The position numbers and the translations under genes were made by a program. Of a stretch of 64,000 nt of DNA, positions 10,716 to 24,243 are shown one piece after another; the first letter of the stretch is position 1, and each line of letters starts with the position of its first letter. This DNA is from Saururus chinensis (taxonomy: Eukaryota > Streptophyta > Magnoliopsida > Piperales > Saururaceae): contig CP141142.1 of NCBI GenBank assembly GCA_035235625.1, forward strand, positions 11,934,995-11,998,994, in the 5' to 3' direction. Under the pieces are notes generated by a model that had not been told where the DNA came from, did not search any database, and saw only the letters and a list, made by a program, of their open reading frames with translations.

Positions 10716-12940
10716 ATAGTAAAATTATGTGCTTCCAAATGACAATTTTAAATCATTGAGTTATCTATTCTACTTCTGGAAAATTCCTCACTATCTTCCA
10801 TCAAAATTCCCTTCACCCTTCTCTTTAAATTCTTCTTCTTGTTCCTTTTCCTCTAATCTTCTTTAGTAACTACACTGTCTATGCAATATTATGAGGGAAA
10901 ATGTTAACCCAATTTAAGCCAAATCAAGAAACCACTTCATGAATGCAACTAAAAATTGCCAAGATTGAGGTATAAATACTTTTTTATCATAAAGAAGGTC
11001 TATAACACTTTAAATTATATCCAAAACTAAAAAGACTAATGACAGAAAGGGAATTTGTATATCTTATAAAGATCAAAAGCCAGAAGTTTGATAAATTTAA
11101 GTAGAAGCCAACAACTCATTTCTCATGTAAGAAGTGCCAAAACTTTAACTTTCCATACATGGTGGCACCATGGCTTTGTGACCCCTCTCTAATGAACCGG
11201 GTCAGTAATATATGGATGGTAAGGCAATCCATATGAACAATAATCAGCATTCCAAATGCATCTTTTAGAAAACAAGGGCCAAGTAGCAAAGTAAGAGACC
11301 ACTAGTCGCCTTAAAAATGTCTCCCAATGAAAATTATCCCTTACAGACAGACATGACCAAAATGTTGTACTCAAGGTATTTGTGATTTTTCATGTTATTC
11401 AGAACAGCCCAAGTCTAGTGGAAGCCCGCCGATAATTAAATGGAAAAGGATTGCTCAAGTGGAGGATGTTCATTCATTTAGTTTGAGGCTTTGAGCCTAG
11501 GATCTACCAGCAAAAACTATAACCCTCTGACAATTAAGCAAGGAGCATCTTATCTTCAGGTGGGGTGGTGAAATGCAGCTTCAGTCACCAGAGAAGACAA
11601 GCTAACTTGTCCAAGCTGGGTCATTCAGTTTGTCACATTTGTGATTTATTTGATATATTTCCAATGTTTGACGGAGAAGAAAAAGGGGTTCACATTGTCT
11701 AACCAGAAATGTTCAGTTCCTTGACCACTCTATGGCTTGGGTAAATAATTTCCCAACGTTTCTGAAATTGACACTGTTGTATGATGTATCTAAAGGAGAA
11801 ATTCAATGAATGATGAAAGTTTCTTATCAAAGAGAAATGAAGAGATCTTGTAAATTTTAAGAAATAAAACATTTTGACTTTTTACACTATCATATTTAAC
11901 AAATGAAATACTAAAAACTATGACCAAAGCAAGCTAACACAAATAAGATCATACTTAGAAGAACAAACTTATCATCCCTCCGTTAAAACATTTGAAAAAA
12001 ATCTTGTGATCAAAATCGGACCACACGATATCTAGTGCAGAGAAGCAGAAGCTCCTCCTGGACCTCAATGATAGAGCTGCAAGAGGAATCTTGCACTTGG
12101 TCTCCTGAACACATCACTGCATCTCCACTTCAGATCATTCAATAATGCAAAACCCTAGCAAAGCAATACTTCAAGTTCGGAAAATCCAGTCTGGCAAAGA
12201 GCAAGAAATCCACCGCCATTAAAGCTCCAGAGCTCATCAATAAGGCTCCGAGTCTGTGTGAGAAGGGACAGGAATTGGCCAAATCAAGAAGGAAGACCTC
12301 GATCCATAGCCAGCTGGTGACAGACCAGGTCAGCCCGCCCACCAGGCTCCGGCAGCAATCATGGTAGTGGGCATTCCCAACACCAGCATGGACGGTTGTG
12401 GGCCATACTTATGGCCAGTGGCGATGGCCCAAGGTGTTGGTACAGCCTATCATAACTCACATATCCCCTGACATCTAGAACCAAAAGCTACGACCTCACT
12501 AAAACCCTGCACCGCCTTCCCTTCCCACCCCTACAATACCGGAAATGTGTTTAAATTGTTTTCATTACTAAATTCATCATAATCGGGTAAGGAGTTGAGT
12601 ATAAATTCATTAAGTAATTTAATTCGTAATTAAATTATAATTTGTTTCATTACTAAATTAGTGGACTTGAACAATGTGCTTAAATTACAGCCTTTTTATG
12701 AATTTTTTTTTGTAGAAAACACAGACAAAACATAAATTCGAAGTCCATCCTTATAGATCAAATCAAACAATGGAAAAACATGAAGCCCTTCATTTGTTTC
12801 CCATATTTATCTAATTTTTTCTCAAAACATATGAAGAATCGCAATGCAGAACTACTTCATTAGCAACAGAAAGTTTTTATCCAATCCATGTAAAAAAAAG
12901 GACGAAAAAGGATAAAAAGCAGAAAAGCAAAGTGAGCATC

Positions 12941-13160
12941 ATACCGGGGCAGTACGTAGTTGGATGAATTTCTCCCCGCCGTCAACGCCGTCTCCAGTTC
13001 AGCCGTCTCCGGCGCCTTCGGCCTTTTGATGCGAGGTGAGGCGAGCAGACGGTGACCTAAACCCAAGAGAGTCCTCAGTCCGCCGTCCAAAACCCCGTTC
13101 AAAGCCCTCGCTTCGCACGCACAGCTGGTATTCGAAACTCCAAAGCCACGTCATGTTGTC
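12941..13160 (-). other. GC-rich island, possible first exon or 5' UTR of a minus-strand gene
   Basis: The local base composition contrasts sharply with its AT-rich surroundings. On the minus strand a donor-like CCCCG|GTATGA lies near 12955. An ATG near 13160 opens a frame of about 52 codons (MDNMTWLWSFEYQL) that ends before that donor. The codon structure is therefore unresolved. It could be the promoter-proximal exon of the gene at 3729-7882, or a remnant of another gene. Confidence 0.3.
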
Positions 13161-13211
13161 CATGGGAGAACTTACAGGCTTTAGAATGAGTAATGCTATT
13201 ATGACTATGAG

Positions 13212-13293
13212 AAATCAACGTTAAATAATATTTTATTATTTTAAAGCATTTAAAAACCGTTGATGACTCGGAAGTATTTTACAACGTTGATTT
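13212..13293. repeat. foldback with perfect 11-bp arms
   Basis: AAATCAACGTT (13212-13222) and its exact complement AACGTTGATTT (13283-13293) flank a 60-bp AT-rich centre. It may be a MITE end pair. No target-site duplication was identified. Confidence 0.5.
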
Positions 13294-15024
13294 GTCAACG
13301 TCACTAAAATAATAACGTTATTAAGATATTTAGAAATTAACGTAAATGAGTGGGATTCATATATTCATTAACTGTTGTGGAAAGATGAAGTAGCTTTTTT
13401 ATGTTAATTTCTCAATAATTAAGCTCATTTTGAAAGCATTTTAGAGAGAAATATATTTTTTTATCTTTAAAATAATATATTATATTAAAAAAAAATTATT
13501 TTCTCCACTTTAATATAATATGTCACGTCAAAAAGATAAAATTACGCTTAAGGTGTTTTCCCCACCTCATACTATCTCCCAAATAGGGCCTAAATATGTT
13601 GTGGCTGGATTAATAATAATGTGGGCCCACCCAATCTACTTTAATTTATTTAATTTTTTAAAATAAATTATAAATTTTGGATAGAGAAAATATAAAAACC
13701 CTTTGTGAAACATGGGGCTTGTCGTCTCAATGCCACTTGCAAACTAACAAATTGTGAAAGGAGAAAGTTATTATGAGTGAACGTTCTTGTGCACCCAGTG
13801 TGATGCTTTCCATCAGAATAAAAGTTAACAACACATATTTAAGAGGGAGCGGTAGGTGATAAAATTTGCTTATTGTTGTAGTATAGGCAACACATTCAAA
13901 ATTTTGCGACCAAAATTAGCCCAACTCATGCCATGTGTGAGCTTGGGCTCATATAAAAGTGGACCAAGTTAAATGATATAATAAACTTATGCTTTCTTTA
14001 ACAACTAAAATGATTGTCTTGCATTAAGTGTCTTATTTCCCATACCCCTACCAAGTACAAAGTTTCTATTTACCATAGTAGGAAGAACATAAAAATCTAA
14101 GTTAGCTACATATGGCTAGTTGTTCGAAATTCTGAAATTTATTTCCTGGATTTTAGGAAGTGATATTACTTGTCACAACTTGGATTTTTAAAGACCTTTT
14201 CAATAAAGGACATGCGATAAATTACGAGGATTTTTTTTTAAATGCAAAATAAATCATCTGACTAAATATTCAGGTCATGATAATTAAGGTTCACAAATAT
14301 GAATGTCAAAACATATAATATTATTATACATGTCAAAACTTGATAAATAGTGAGTAACTATCTAAGTACAAGTATGTCATCTGTCTGAAAAGAAATAACC
14401 GAGTAAAGTTAGCTCTTATGCCAGTAATTACAATTACTTACAAAATTGCAGAAGTAAGAAACTAAATCCCACTAGTACAATGCCGTCCTTAATTGCCCAC
14501 CAACATCCTAATCATGTATCATCCTTATCTAAATAACCTGCAACTAAACAAGACCAAACAACAACAAAATATCTCATCCCCTTAGAGGAGCATTTCAAAA
14601 GAACAAAAGTATTATTTAATATTTTTCAGATCGGGCCAACATCACCTGATGTTAGTTGTCTACGTACTTATCAGATAACATATTTAATGTTTCCAACAAT
14701 ATCAGATCTAGACGTAGTTCTGCCTAGAAACTATAATATCTCAAGAAGCATAACATCACACATGCAATGCTTAAGTATTTTCAACTCACATATATTTTAT
14801 GCAAGTCCTTTAGTCATTACATTTGTTATAATTAAACAAGCAATGTCAAACAATATTATTAATTATCTCTCGAACCATTATTAAATAATTAATATCCCCG
14901 TTTAATCTCAAAGACAGATAGACTCATCAAATGTCAACCTAAGTGACAAGTGATATAACCACTATGGACCATCCTCAAAAAGAGAACCTTCCATAGTGTG
15001 GCCCTAGAATCTACCAAGAAGTGT

Positions 15025-18000
15025 TGTCACACCCCAGCACCCGCCCAACTTGACCCGAACCCGGTCCAAGGGAAGGTCGGTGAGCACAGGGGCGACGAAA
15101 AGATTGAACTAGAGGAAGACTTAACCCCTTAAACCAGTGAAACAATACGGAGTAGTGTATCCAAATACTTTGTACAAGAGGAAATAAGGAGAAATAAGGA
15201 CAACATAATCATAATTAGTCCTCAACAAGTACCCATATCCATAAGTCACTAAGCCCTCTCACGGCTTAAGTTAAAAGTCAACATGAGTCTAAAGCCATCA
15301 TGGTAAACAAAGTATATAACATAATCATCAAGATATAAAACTCCAAACAACAAGCTACGTAGACAAGCAAGTTACGTAGGGCCTCTAGGCACCCTCTGCT
15401 ACTCCAGACCGCCCACTAATCGTTCCTTATAGACAAAATCCTGGCTGTCTGCATATCGCACCATGCAGCCCCAAAAAAGAAAATACACGAGAAAGTGGGG
15501 TGAGTAAAAGTATTAAGCAAGGTTTTGTATTTCGAGAAAATAAATCTAAAAATAATTATAGATATTTCACATACAATCCATCACATATAACACACCCATT
15601 CATCATAGGATGATTGCATAACCTGTGCATATATCATGATTATTCACCACATACACATGCTCATAATATCATCAACATATCTCTGATCATCCACATGACA
15701 TATAATTATATTGTCTCATTCGTGATCCATCCTTATTGCATACAACCATCCTGCATGAGAGTGTGTCAATCACACTATCCATAGTATGCATAATTATTCT
15801 TAATCATAAACATTAACCTACATGAGAAGTGTCTCTAACACACTAACCATAATCATGCATATTCATATTCAATCATAAGTAATCATCCTTCATATGAGTG
15901 TCTCAAACACACTATCCATATCATGCATAACCATACTCAATCATAAGTAATCATCCTACATGTGAGTGTCCAAACACACTAATCATATCATGCATGACCA
16001 TACTTAATCATAAGCATTTATCTTGCATGTAAAGTATCACTAACACACTAACATAACCATGCATAAAGAAAAAAACCCTGCTCATTTAGCCAAAGCATAA
16101 GCAATCCCTGTTCACTCCAAACAATACCCGATTGGAAAGTCGGAAGGAATTGCATAGCTTGGGTAAAATTGCTAACGGGGGAAGATACCCCCTGATAAGT
16201 TGGTGCACTCGGCTACACCAGCCTGGATTCTTAGGGTCTAAATGGTCTCAATAGTTTGGTCTTTTTATAGCATTGTTGCTTTTCTCACAAGGGGAGGAAA
16301 AACCATCCACGAGGGATGTAAAACCCTGTCTTTCGGACGTAAAACCCCATCCTTTCAGACGTAAATTGAATTGACAAGCCTTTGATTGATTAATTCGGCA
16401 TACAACATCATCCAATTGCATCTAATCAATCAATCACGGCTAAACTCGATTAATCTCATTCATAAAACCTTTATTTTATGATGCATGCAACATGGTACAT
16501 ATGTGAGCAACACTATGTGTATTCTAATTCATGAGATGTGCTCTCATCAGCCATATATACATCATTCCCAATCCATATGTATCAAATAATGACCACAAGT
16601 AACCCCACAAGTGTGTGTACATAGGAATAGTGTTCAATTCTAAGCATACACATATGCATTATGAACAAACCATAGCCAAACGACATACATATTCTCAAAA
16701 TTTAATCATGGCTCCTCCTTACTAAAATCATGGATAAAATATGGTAAAAACCTTGAAGAACACAAATGCAAGTCAATTACAACTTCATGCTAGACTTAGG
16801 TAAACATACTCATCACTATTCTTAAGCTAGAGATGGAAATATAATTCACCCATAATTTAGCATGACATGTAAAAGCATATAAACCCATTCTCATGCTTTA
16901 AACTTGTTGGACTCCTAAGTAAAACATAGAGAATCACTCGACATGATTGGAGAATCACTCAACATGATTTTAGGATAAGAATAATAACGTTCTAAAATCC
17001 AATAACATGTAACTAATTTCATACTTGAACAACATCATAGCTTCCAAGATAATATTCATGTCTTCACAGTGGCATTTCCAAGTAAAATCACTCATCATAA
17101 TCATAATAAATGAGATTTGAGAAGAACATGAAAATGAACAAAAATACTTAAAATGGCAAAACTGCCAGTTGGTCGTTCGATTGCCTACAAGGCCATTCAA
17201 ATGCCTACACAGTAAACACTGGTTCATCTTCAACCTTGCGAACCTAAAACTGAAAATACACAAAATCGACATAAACATTCAAATCTCACTTACAAACATA
17301 CTTGTGAGATCTAGTCATTAATTAACTAAAACACAAAGAAATCATTAGAAAGATCATGTTTTACATAAACCACCATTAAAGCTCAACATCAAGCAAAACC
17401 CACATAAATCATCCCAAACTTCAAATCTGAAACATAAACCCATTTTGGAAGAAAACCCTTACCTTCAAGAAGACCTTGCCCGAAATTGAGGCTTGAATCT
17501 CTTCAAATCCTTACCCACATTTAGGGTTTAATTAATACCTTAATAAATCCGATTATTTATGTTTCAATCACTTACAAAATTACAAATCTAGGGCTTGCTT
17601 TGTTTCAAAACGAAAATCCCTCATTAGATATTTTAAATATAGATTAAAACCAGAAAATTTAGTAGTGTGAAACAAGATTTAACCTTTGAAAAGATGGGAT
17701 TGAGAAAGATTAGACAAAACCTTAAGAGATTAATAAAAAAATTAAGACTAATCTTACCTTAATCAAGTTTTCCTCTTATAGAATGGGAATCAGGGTTTCT
17801 CAGCCTCCCAAATCTCAGCCCTTACCAAATGGGAATGAAGCTGGACTTTTTTATTTATAGTAAGTTATGGGGTATACGAATTAGAAATTGAGGGCACGAA
17901 TAGAATTTTGCACTAAAAATAGGTAATTTGTTCATTTTAGGTTTAAAACAAAGTTTAAAGTTTTTGAAACATTTTTAATAATAAAATCAGTCAAGTTTAG

Positions 18001-18278
18001 GGTCTCATGGGACCCATCATCCCAATATACAAACATGGGGCCCACGATGGGACCTGCTCCCTAAATTTAAAAAATTTTCCAAAAAATCCCAAAAATTCTA
18101 GAAAAATTTAGACAAACTTATTTAGCATAAAAATTAATAAAATTAAAAAAACATTGATTAAAATATCGTTAACCATCTTTAATCCCTAAGCAAAACAAAT
18201 TAACCAAATTAACACTAAAACCACATAATAACAACAAAATTAATCAAAACAAACCGGTTTAGGGTTAGGGATCTTACA
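15025..18278 (-). repeat. solo LTR gamma, 3254 bp, nested in alpha-1
   Basis: It reads TGTCACACCCCAGC to GGGATCTTACA on the plus strand and is flanked by a perfect AGTGT duplication (15020-15024 and 18279-18283). Removing it rejoins the host LTR. It has no coding sequence. It is more diverged from the other long LTRs but has the same terminal style (TGTCACACCCC and TTACA), and CTACGTAG near 15356. It carries a hairpin-bearing tandem array at 15754-16094. Confidence 0.92.
15754..16094. repeat. tandem array of five 67-70-bp units, each with a short inverted repeat
   Basis: Units begin at 15754, 15821, 15891, 15959 and 16026. Each opens with a CATGAGAGTGT-type start, a short stretch, then ACACACT, so AGTGT and ACACT can pair. 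An AT-rich spacer containing AATCATAAGTAATCATCC follows. The array lies inside LTR gamma, 0.7-1.1 kb from its sense 3' end. Confidence 0.8.
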
Positions 18279-20594
18279 AGTGTCATAACCCAGCCTACCC
18301 TATAAGGACCTGACCGGAGTGGAAGGATATGACCCACAACTGTACATAAATAGAAGTAGCAGGAAAAGCCAACTAAGCAGGATATCATCTAATCCAAATG
18401 TGTATATACTAAATGATTATGAACAAATCGGTGGTGAGCCCAGCTCATGCAGAGTTCCCTCTAATGGGAGGTGCAACTTCATGGCCAAATCAATAGCTCA
18501 TCAATAAAGCTAAGACTTAAAAAAACCATTTTGAACCCTATCTTGCTTGTTAACAAGCAGGGATTTAGAATGGCTATTCCAAACCCAATCAGTCACTTTC
18601 AGACTAGGGTCAAAACTCAAAACTGTCATTGATTTATTAACCATGAAAAATCATCAGGTCAAAGGCTTGTTCACTCTATGAGCTAGTCTCAAATCCTGTT
18701 GGGGGTATTTAGTCTTTATCTTGATTAGGTGTTCTCGCCAAAGCTATGTAACCCCATTGATTAATCTTTCATTAATCTTTAGCTACTGATAAATTATGAT
18801 CACAACAACAATATCAAACATTAAAACAAATGAGATCATAAATAATACAAACCCATATAAGTCTAAACAAATTATAATACCAATGGCCAAACACAAGTAG
18901 GACACTAGAAGGATCTGTACTCTTGTGCTCTAAATCTCCTCGGGTTAGGAGCTGGTATTTTTATGAAGATAGGTTATCATATACCTAAGGGCATTAGGGT
19001 AATTTTTTCATATTAGACATGGTTATCTCTGTTCTTTGGTAAGTCTTTGACCTCACAAGAGGTTTCAATATTAAATTGGCCCGTTAATTCCATTTACGCG
19101 AGTGCGGGTCAGTCCTCTCATGGGGGTGTTTATGTTATTTTGTTTAGAACTTCCCTAAACTCTAATGGGTCTAAAACTAATCTCAAGCGTAGTCCTTGAC
19201 ATTATGAACCTAGGGTAATTTTTTTGTTGTTTAATGGGGTTGTAAACCCCTTGAACCGACCCTAGTTCATTTTATAGTTTTACCTTATTACTAGGGGTAA
19301 AATAGTAAGTTATATATTTATTGGGATTTTTCTATAGCTTGTGCATTGGTCTATGATTAGGGTACACATACACCTATCACTAATATTTTTTTAAATTTTT
19401 AAACCCACTCCTAAGCCTCTGAACCAAAGCCCCTAAATTGGGTCATTAAAAATGATGTTATAATTCAACTCATAAGGGTAAATTGGTCGTTCCAAAGCCT
19501 CTATGATTTTTCCCCAGTTTGAAACTTGGTCAGAACACACGTAAAAGTTTATGGATCTGAGAGTAGTTTTTTTTCAATTTTTTGTAAAAAGTAAAAGTAC
19601 TTGAGCTGGATCAAGTTCAATACTTTTGTCTCTTTTTTTTTTAACTAAACCATACCGACAAATTTCTAAATTGGTCGTCTTCAACTTCTTCTCATGAACA
19701 TTAGTTGCTCTGTTCTAGACTTTTGAAGGTGAGACAATGGGTAGGACCTATAGCTATCGTGGGCCATAACATCAGCCCTAAATCGTCGTCTTAGACTCGC
19801 CAGATCTCATATCTAATGACAAGGGGGGACTCACATCCTCTTCCCTAAAATACATGGTTCTTCCTCCACCTCTTACTATTCTCTAAATGAACTGACTTGG
19901 CTTTAGACAAATTTAAATTATCTATCTCCTACTTACCTATCTCAATTTCAAAGTATAATTCTCTCCTCAAAATAAGAGATTTTTCTATAATTAAACATCT
20001 AAATATATTGAGATAACCCACATCATGTGGTTGTTAAATATAGACAATGATGACTACTCCATTAGTCCAAAAAAAATATGTACAGGGAGTCCAATCTTAT
20101 AAATACACACTCTAAAGTTGGTTTAAACTTCTACATGCTTGGTAACTCATAGTTGTAACATCAACATGTCTTTGGGAGTAAAAACACCTATGGGATTCAA
20201 TCGAAGGAGCAGAAGCAATGAACTGTTAAGGCAGTTCTAACAACCTCTCGGGCAAAAGCTCCTCACTTGGGCAATATTTTAATAATTTTTGTCACTCTAA
20301 ATAACAGGTCCTGCTAAAAAAGTTAAACAACTCAAATACATGTCTAAATTGAGTAAATGAGCCCTATACGACATGTTCAACTTTGAAAAATCATAACTCC
20401 CTCTTCTAAACTCTGATTCGCACATTCTTAGTAGCATTTTGAAGCTCTTTTTGTCTACTTTCTAACCACATACTTTCATATACAAATTCCATATATTTAG
20501 TAATTTATTCAAGTGAGAATATTAGGGGGTTAACATATTATTTTCCACATGTTTAATTTTTGAAACCTAGGAAAATCCAGGATATTACATTACT

Positions 20595-21228
20595 CATTGA
20601 GAATTTAAAGCACACATTTTAGATTGTACTGATAATGGTTATTAGTTTTGTATGTGCATTTCAAAATGCAAGTGTAGTCAATGGATTGTTTATTTTTAAA
20701 TCCTAACTTTCATAATGCAAGTTTAAAATTTTAAAAGCGCACCCCATGCATTTTCAATTACAATGTCAGCTCTCATAATTGGAAATCCACAAGCTCCTTT
20801 CATCTCCTCCCCACTCTCATCTCACTCACCCTTCCACCTCTACTATTCTCCTCCACCTTAGGATGTTTGTAAGCCCTAGTTTGAACTTGATTTGAAGAAA
20901 AGAAAATAAAAAGATGTAAACTTGGATAGCTTTGCTTCACTTTCAGCTAGTGAGAAAATTGCAGTTTCTTTGCTTCGACTACTATAGAACCCTCCTTAGA
21001 GAGCTTCTCCTTTTTCTGCTATTCAGAATAGTGTTTATATAGGCTTTTAATTGGGTTGCCCTAAGTCCACTCCTAGACCAACTTCCCAAGTAAAACTTTC
21101 TTGTTATAATTACTTGTGATCTTACTGATTTTTCCTAAGGATGTACTTATCTTACATTTGAATAGATAAATCTCTTGTCTTGCTTGAGTAAATTTAGGTG
21201 TTTACTTGTTTCTCTTATTGTTTTTTTA
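20595..21228 (+). other. leader region upstream of the copia gag, LTR not identified
   Basis: After the alpha-1 duplication the sequence contains a pyrimidine-rich tract (about 20800-20860), a TATA-like TTTATATAGGC near 21040, and then the gag start. It should be the 5' leader, and perhaps LTR, of the copia element. No primer-binding site or LTR boundary could be recognised. Confidence 0.35.
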
Positions 21229-22170
21229 ATGACTACTTCAAACAACAATATGTATGAACATGGGGACTTGAGCAATCCTATGAATCAACTACCTTTGTTT
21301 GATGGTTAAAACTTCTCTTATTGGAAAAATCAAATGAGAGCATTCATTCAAGTGCTTGATGGCAATGCTTGGAAAGCTATGTTTAAAGGTAAAACTCTAC
21401 CTATGAATAAAGACAAAGAGGGGAATTTGATTGAAAAGGATGAGAGTGAAGGGGATGAAAATGAAACAAAACTTGCTTACCACAATACCAAAGCCCTAAG
21501 TGCATTGTTTAATGCCATAGAAAAATGCTCAACATAGGTTAATTTCAAATTGTACATCCGCTAATGTTGCATGGAAAAACTAGTGAAATACAATAAGGAA
21601 ACTAAAGCTGTGAAGGTGAGGTTACAAATGCTCACCCTAGAATTTAAAAACATAATGATGAGTGATGAGGAATCTATTTCTGAATACTATACCAAGACAT
21701 AGTTGGTACTTGTGGGCAACTAGGAGAGTCAATCCTAAATTACCTTATGGTTAGGAAGATACTAAAGGTCTTTAACCTAAAAATTCAATATTAAGGTTAT
21801 TACAATTAATAAATCAAAGAAAATTGAAACCTTAGATATTGAGGAGCTCATAGGCAACTTATGAACTATTAAAATGCAAGAAGAGTCCTATGAAAGCAAG
21901 AAAGAGTTGTTTGAAAAGTTAATGGAAAAACAAACCGCCTTGAAAACAACTAAGAAGTTGTCCAAGAAGTCTAAAGCCTTAAAAACCCTACAAGAATCTA
22001 AAGAAAGTGAAAGTGAAGATGAACAAATGGTTTTATTGACTAAATTTTTTAAGAAGTTCTTAAAATCTCATAATTTTATGGTTGACAAAAAGGGACAAAC
22101 TTTAGGGACAAAACATGGGAATATAAGAGATGAAAAGTTTAACACCTTGGGTCCACAAGCCCCTTAAATT
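21229..22170 (+). pseudogene. Ty1/copia gag, N-terminal part (first half of a split gene)
   Basis: The start ATG at 21229 leads to LPLFDG, then a stop, then NFSYWKNQMRAF, which is the UBN2/DUF4219 start of copia gag. KALSALFNAIEKCS, KVRLQMLTLEFKNIMM, ESISEYY, KIETLDIEELIGNL and a Lys/Glu-rich tail follow in order. At least three frame breaks occur. The homology stops at 22170 and resumes with the CCHC zinc knuckle at 40810, across an inserted LTR stack whose outer duplication is AAAAG. The long charged region after the knuckle suggests a SIRE/Maximus-like lineage; that lineage call is an inference. Confidence 0.8.
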
Positions 22171-22688
22171 AAAAGGTAAAACCCGACCCGGGCACCAAAA
22201 TTACTGAAATAAAATTTCTTCTTTCGATCCCCAGGATAATCATCAATGTGTTAACGATAATTGGACACTAATTTTGAAAAAATAAAAAAATCAATTACTA
22301 CCATTTTTTTGGATGGCGCCAACATCGTCATGGTGTTGGTTGCTTATGTACTTATTAGATAGCATCTCTAATGTTATTCTAATAAAATTGTATCTAGACG
22401 TAGTTTTACCTGATAACTAAGGCCTTTTAACAAACATAACATCATACATACTATGTTTAAGTATTTTCAATATGCATTCATCTATCAAAGTCAACAGAGA
22501 TAATAAAACCACCAACAAATCAAACTAATCATTTTTTCATCAAATCTTATGTATCAATCATAGAATTGCATAAATTGATCATTCACAAAATCTAATAAAT
22601 TGAATAATTTATTCATAAAAAGAATTCGATAAATTATTCAAAATCAGATAAATGATCATTCACAAAATGCTACTAATACCAAAACAAC

Positions 22689-23010
22689 AAACACATGTTC
22701 TCGTGTAGCAATAGGATTAGAATGAAAAAGATCTTCCCATGATATCTCATTTCATGGGTTCACCATATGCCTATATAGGCAGGTATCTGTAATTGATATT
22801 TTTTGGGTTTTATACCAAATAACTACCTGAAACCAATACCGAAGTGACAAACACCAGTACTCGTGGGGCAATGGGATCAGATTGAAAGAGATCTTCCTAC
22901 GACATCTCAATTCATGGGCACACTATATGCCATAATAGGCGGCATATAAGAGTCATAACTCCAATAGGTTTTGGGCTATATACCAAATAACTATCATTCA
23001 AATTCAATCA
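22689..23010. repeat. tandem pair of about 165-bp units in LTR Z
   Basis: Each unit contains a GTAGCAATAGGATTAGA-like block, AGATCTTCC, ATATCTCA or ACATCTCA, CATGGG, and TATACCAAATAACTA. A single related unit is at about 23725-23800 in LTR X. Stems flanking the CTTCC loop differ between units but remain paired: AGAT/ATCT, GAGAT/ATCTC, and GAGAGTC/GACTCTC in X. Confidence 0.6.
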
Positions 23011-24243
23011 TTTTAAATACAGAAAGGTCAAAGACCCAAAACCGATGAAGAACTCATCAAACAATCATATGTCATTCAACATCTTATTAAAACGTTCATG
23101 GCATGTATTTGTACAAAATTTGAAACAATATAAGTGTCGCGCCCCGGGATTTTTGGAAGCATATAAAATTTTCTTTTCACAAAAATATCGTTTACCCGGG
23201 CCCGCGATTGGAGCCTCTCGCCTTATGCGATGACATAATAATAATTTCCCAGGAACCACAGTCCATGTACAAACACACAAGAGAAAAATAATAAGGAGAG
23301 TTCTTACTTATTTTGGTGCAGTTGAAATCTTTGAAATTACATCGATAAAACTCGGAGTAGGCCCTTTTACCTGTACACTAAGCTTCGTTGAGTTCTGCAA
23401 AGTCTTGGGGGGTGGTGAGTATTTTAAAATACTCAGTAGGGGAGTTTATACTATCAGGCATGAATAAACACATGGCAGTTTGACAGCACATATATATAGT
23501 ATTCTTTATAAAAATAGGGTGTGCCACTCACCCAAAACCACCCCTAGAGCTTCTTCCTACGTATCAAAGATGCTACTAGGGTTTGCAAGTTCTCACGGTT
23601 TGCAACAAATGTCCCAGACATATATATATTAATAAGAATTTGCTGCGGGTACAAAGCAGCAACCTCTTACTCCTCCACATATCATCTCAAAATATTTCAT
23701 GTTTGTGGATCGAAGAGCCACTCGGGCTCATGGGGCACTGGGATCTAGAGAGTAGAGAGTCTTCCCATGAGACTCTCTACCCTAGCACGCGTAGCCTTGA
23801 TAGTTGCCCTTCGTTAGGGGCTCACCAGGTTAAAATAGGTACCGTGCATCCGATTCCGAACTGAATTAATTATGTCCTCATCTAGTCAACGGAGCTCTAT
23901 CGGGGAGCCCAACAATAGCTCCGGACAACCAAAACACTCATGAGTCCCAGACTCATAGTCTTGAGTCCCAGACTCAATCCAAATGTCCTAGAGTTCCCAG
24001 ACTCCAAAAAGGGTTATTTTCTTTAAAAACATTTTATCCCAATGTTTATCCTTTTGAAAACCCTAGCTCCGCCTCTATAAGTCATGGGAGCGTCACTATC
24101 AACGACTATAAAGGCAAGGTTGGTCGCTCATTCCAATGAGACAGTTACCCCTTCTGTGTCCCGCTTCAGTGACTCGATCACTATGCTTATACGTCTTTTC
24201 AAAAATAATCTTAAGTATCCTCCTTTCAACAAGGATGAGTCCT

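Larger units (their letters stand above)
10716..14165. other. mostly unassigned AT-rich DNA
   Basis: No complete gene is visible. A less AT-rich patch at about 12010-12540 has no frame long enough to call. A GC-rich patch at 12941-13160 and a palindrome at 13212-13293 are listed separately. Confidence 0.4.
14171..20589 (-). repeat. solo LTR alpha-1 (net 3160 bp), interrupted by a second solo LTR
   Basis: On the plus strand it reads TGTCACAACTTGG to GGATATTACA, flanked by a perfect TTACT duplication (14166-14170 and 20590-20594). Sense is taken as minus because the related LTR at 23135-32439 abuts a polypurine tract in that orientation. It aligns over most of its length with the opposite-strand copy at 34027-39822. 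Shared blocks include 14631-14727 with 39290-39388, and 20310-20589 with 34027-34290. No gag or pol is present, so it is a solo LTR. The LTR at 15025-18278 plus its duplication splits it. It belongs to the long-LTR chromovirus type (Tekay/Del-like by inference). Confidence 0.9.

Noticed and set aside
12860-13102. 80-codon minus ORF beginning at 13102
   Set aside because: The first codon is TTG, not ATG, and it includes low-complexity intron-like sequence; only the GC-rich patch is reported.
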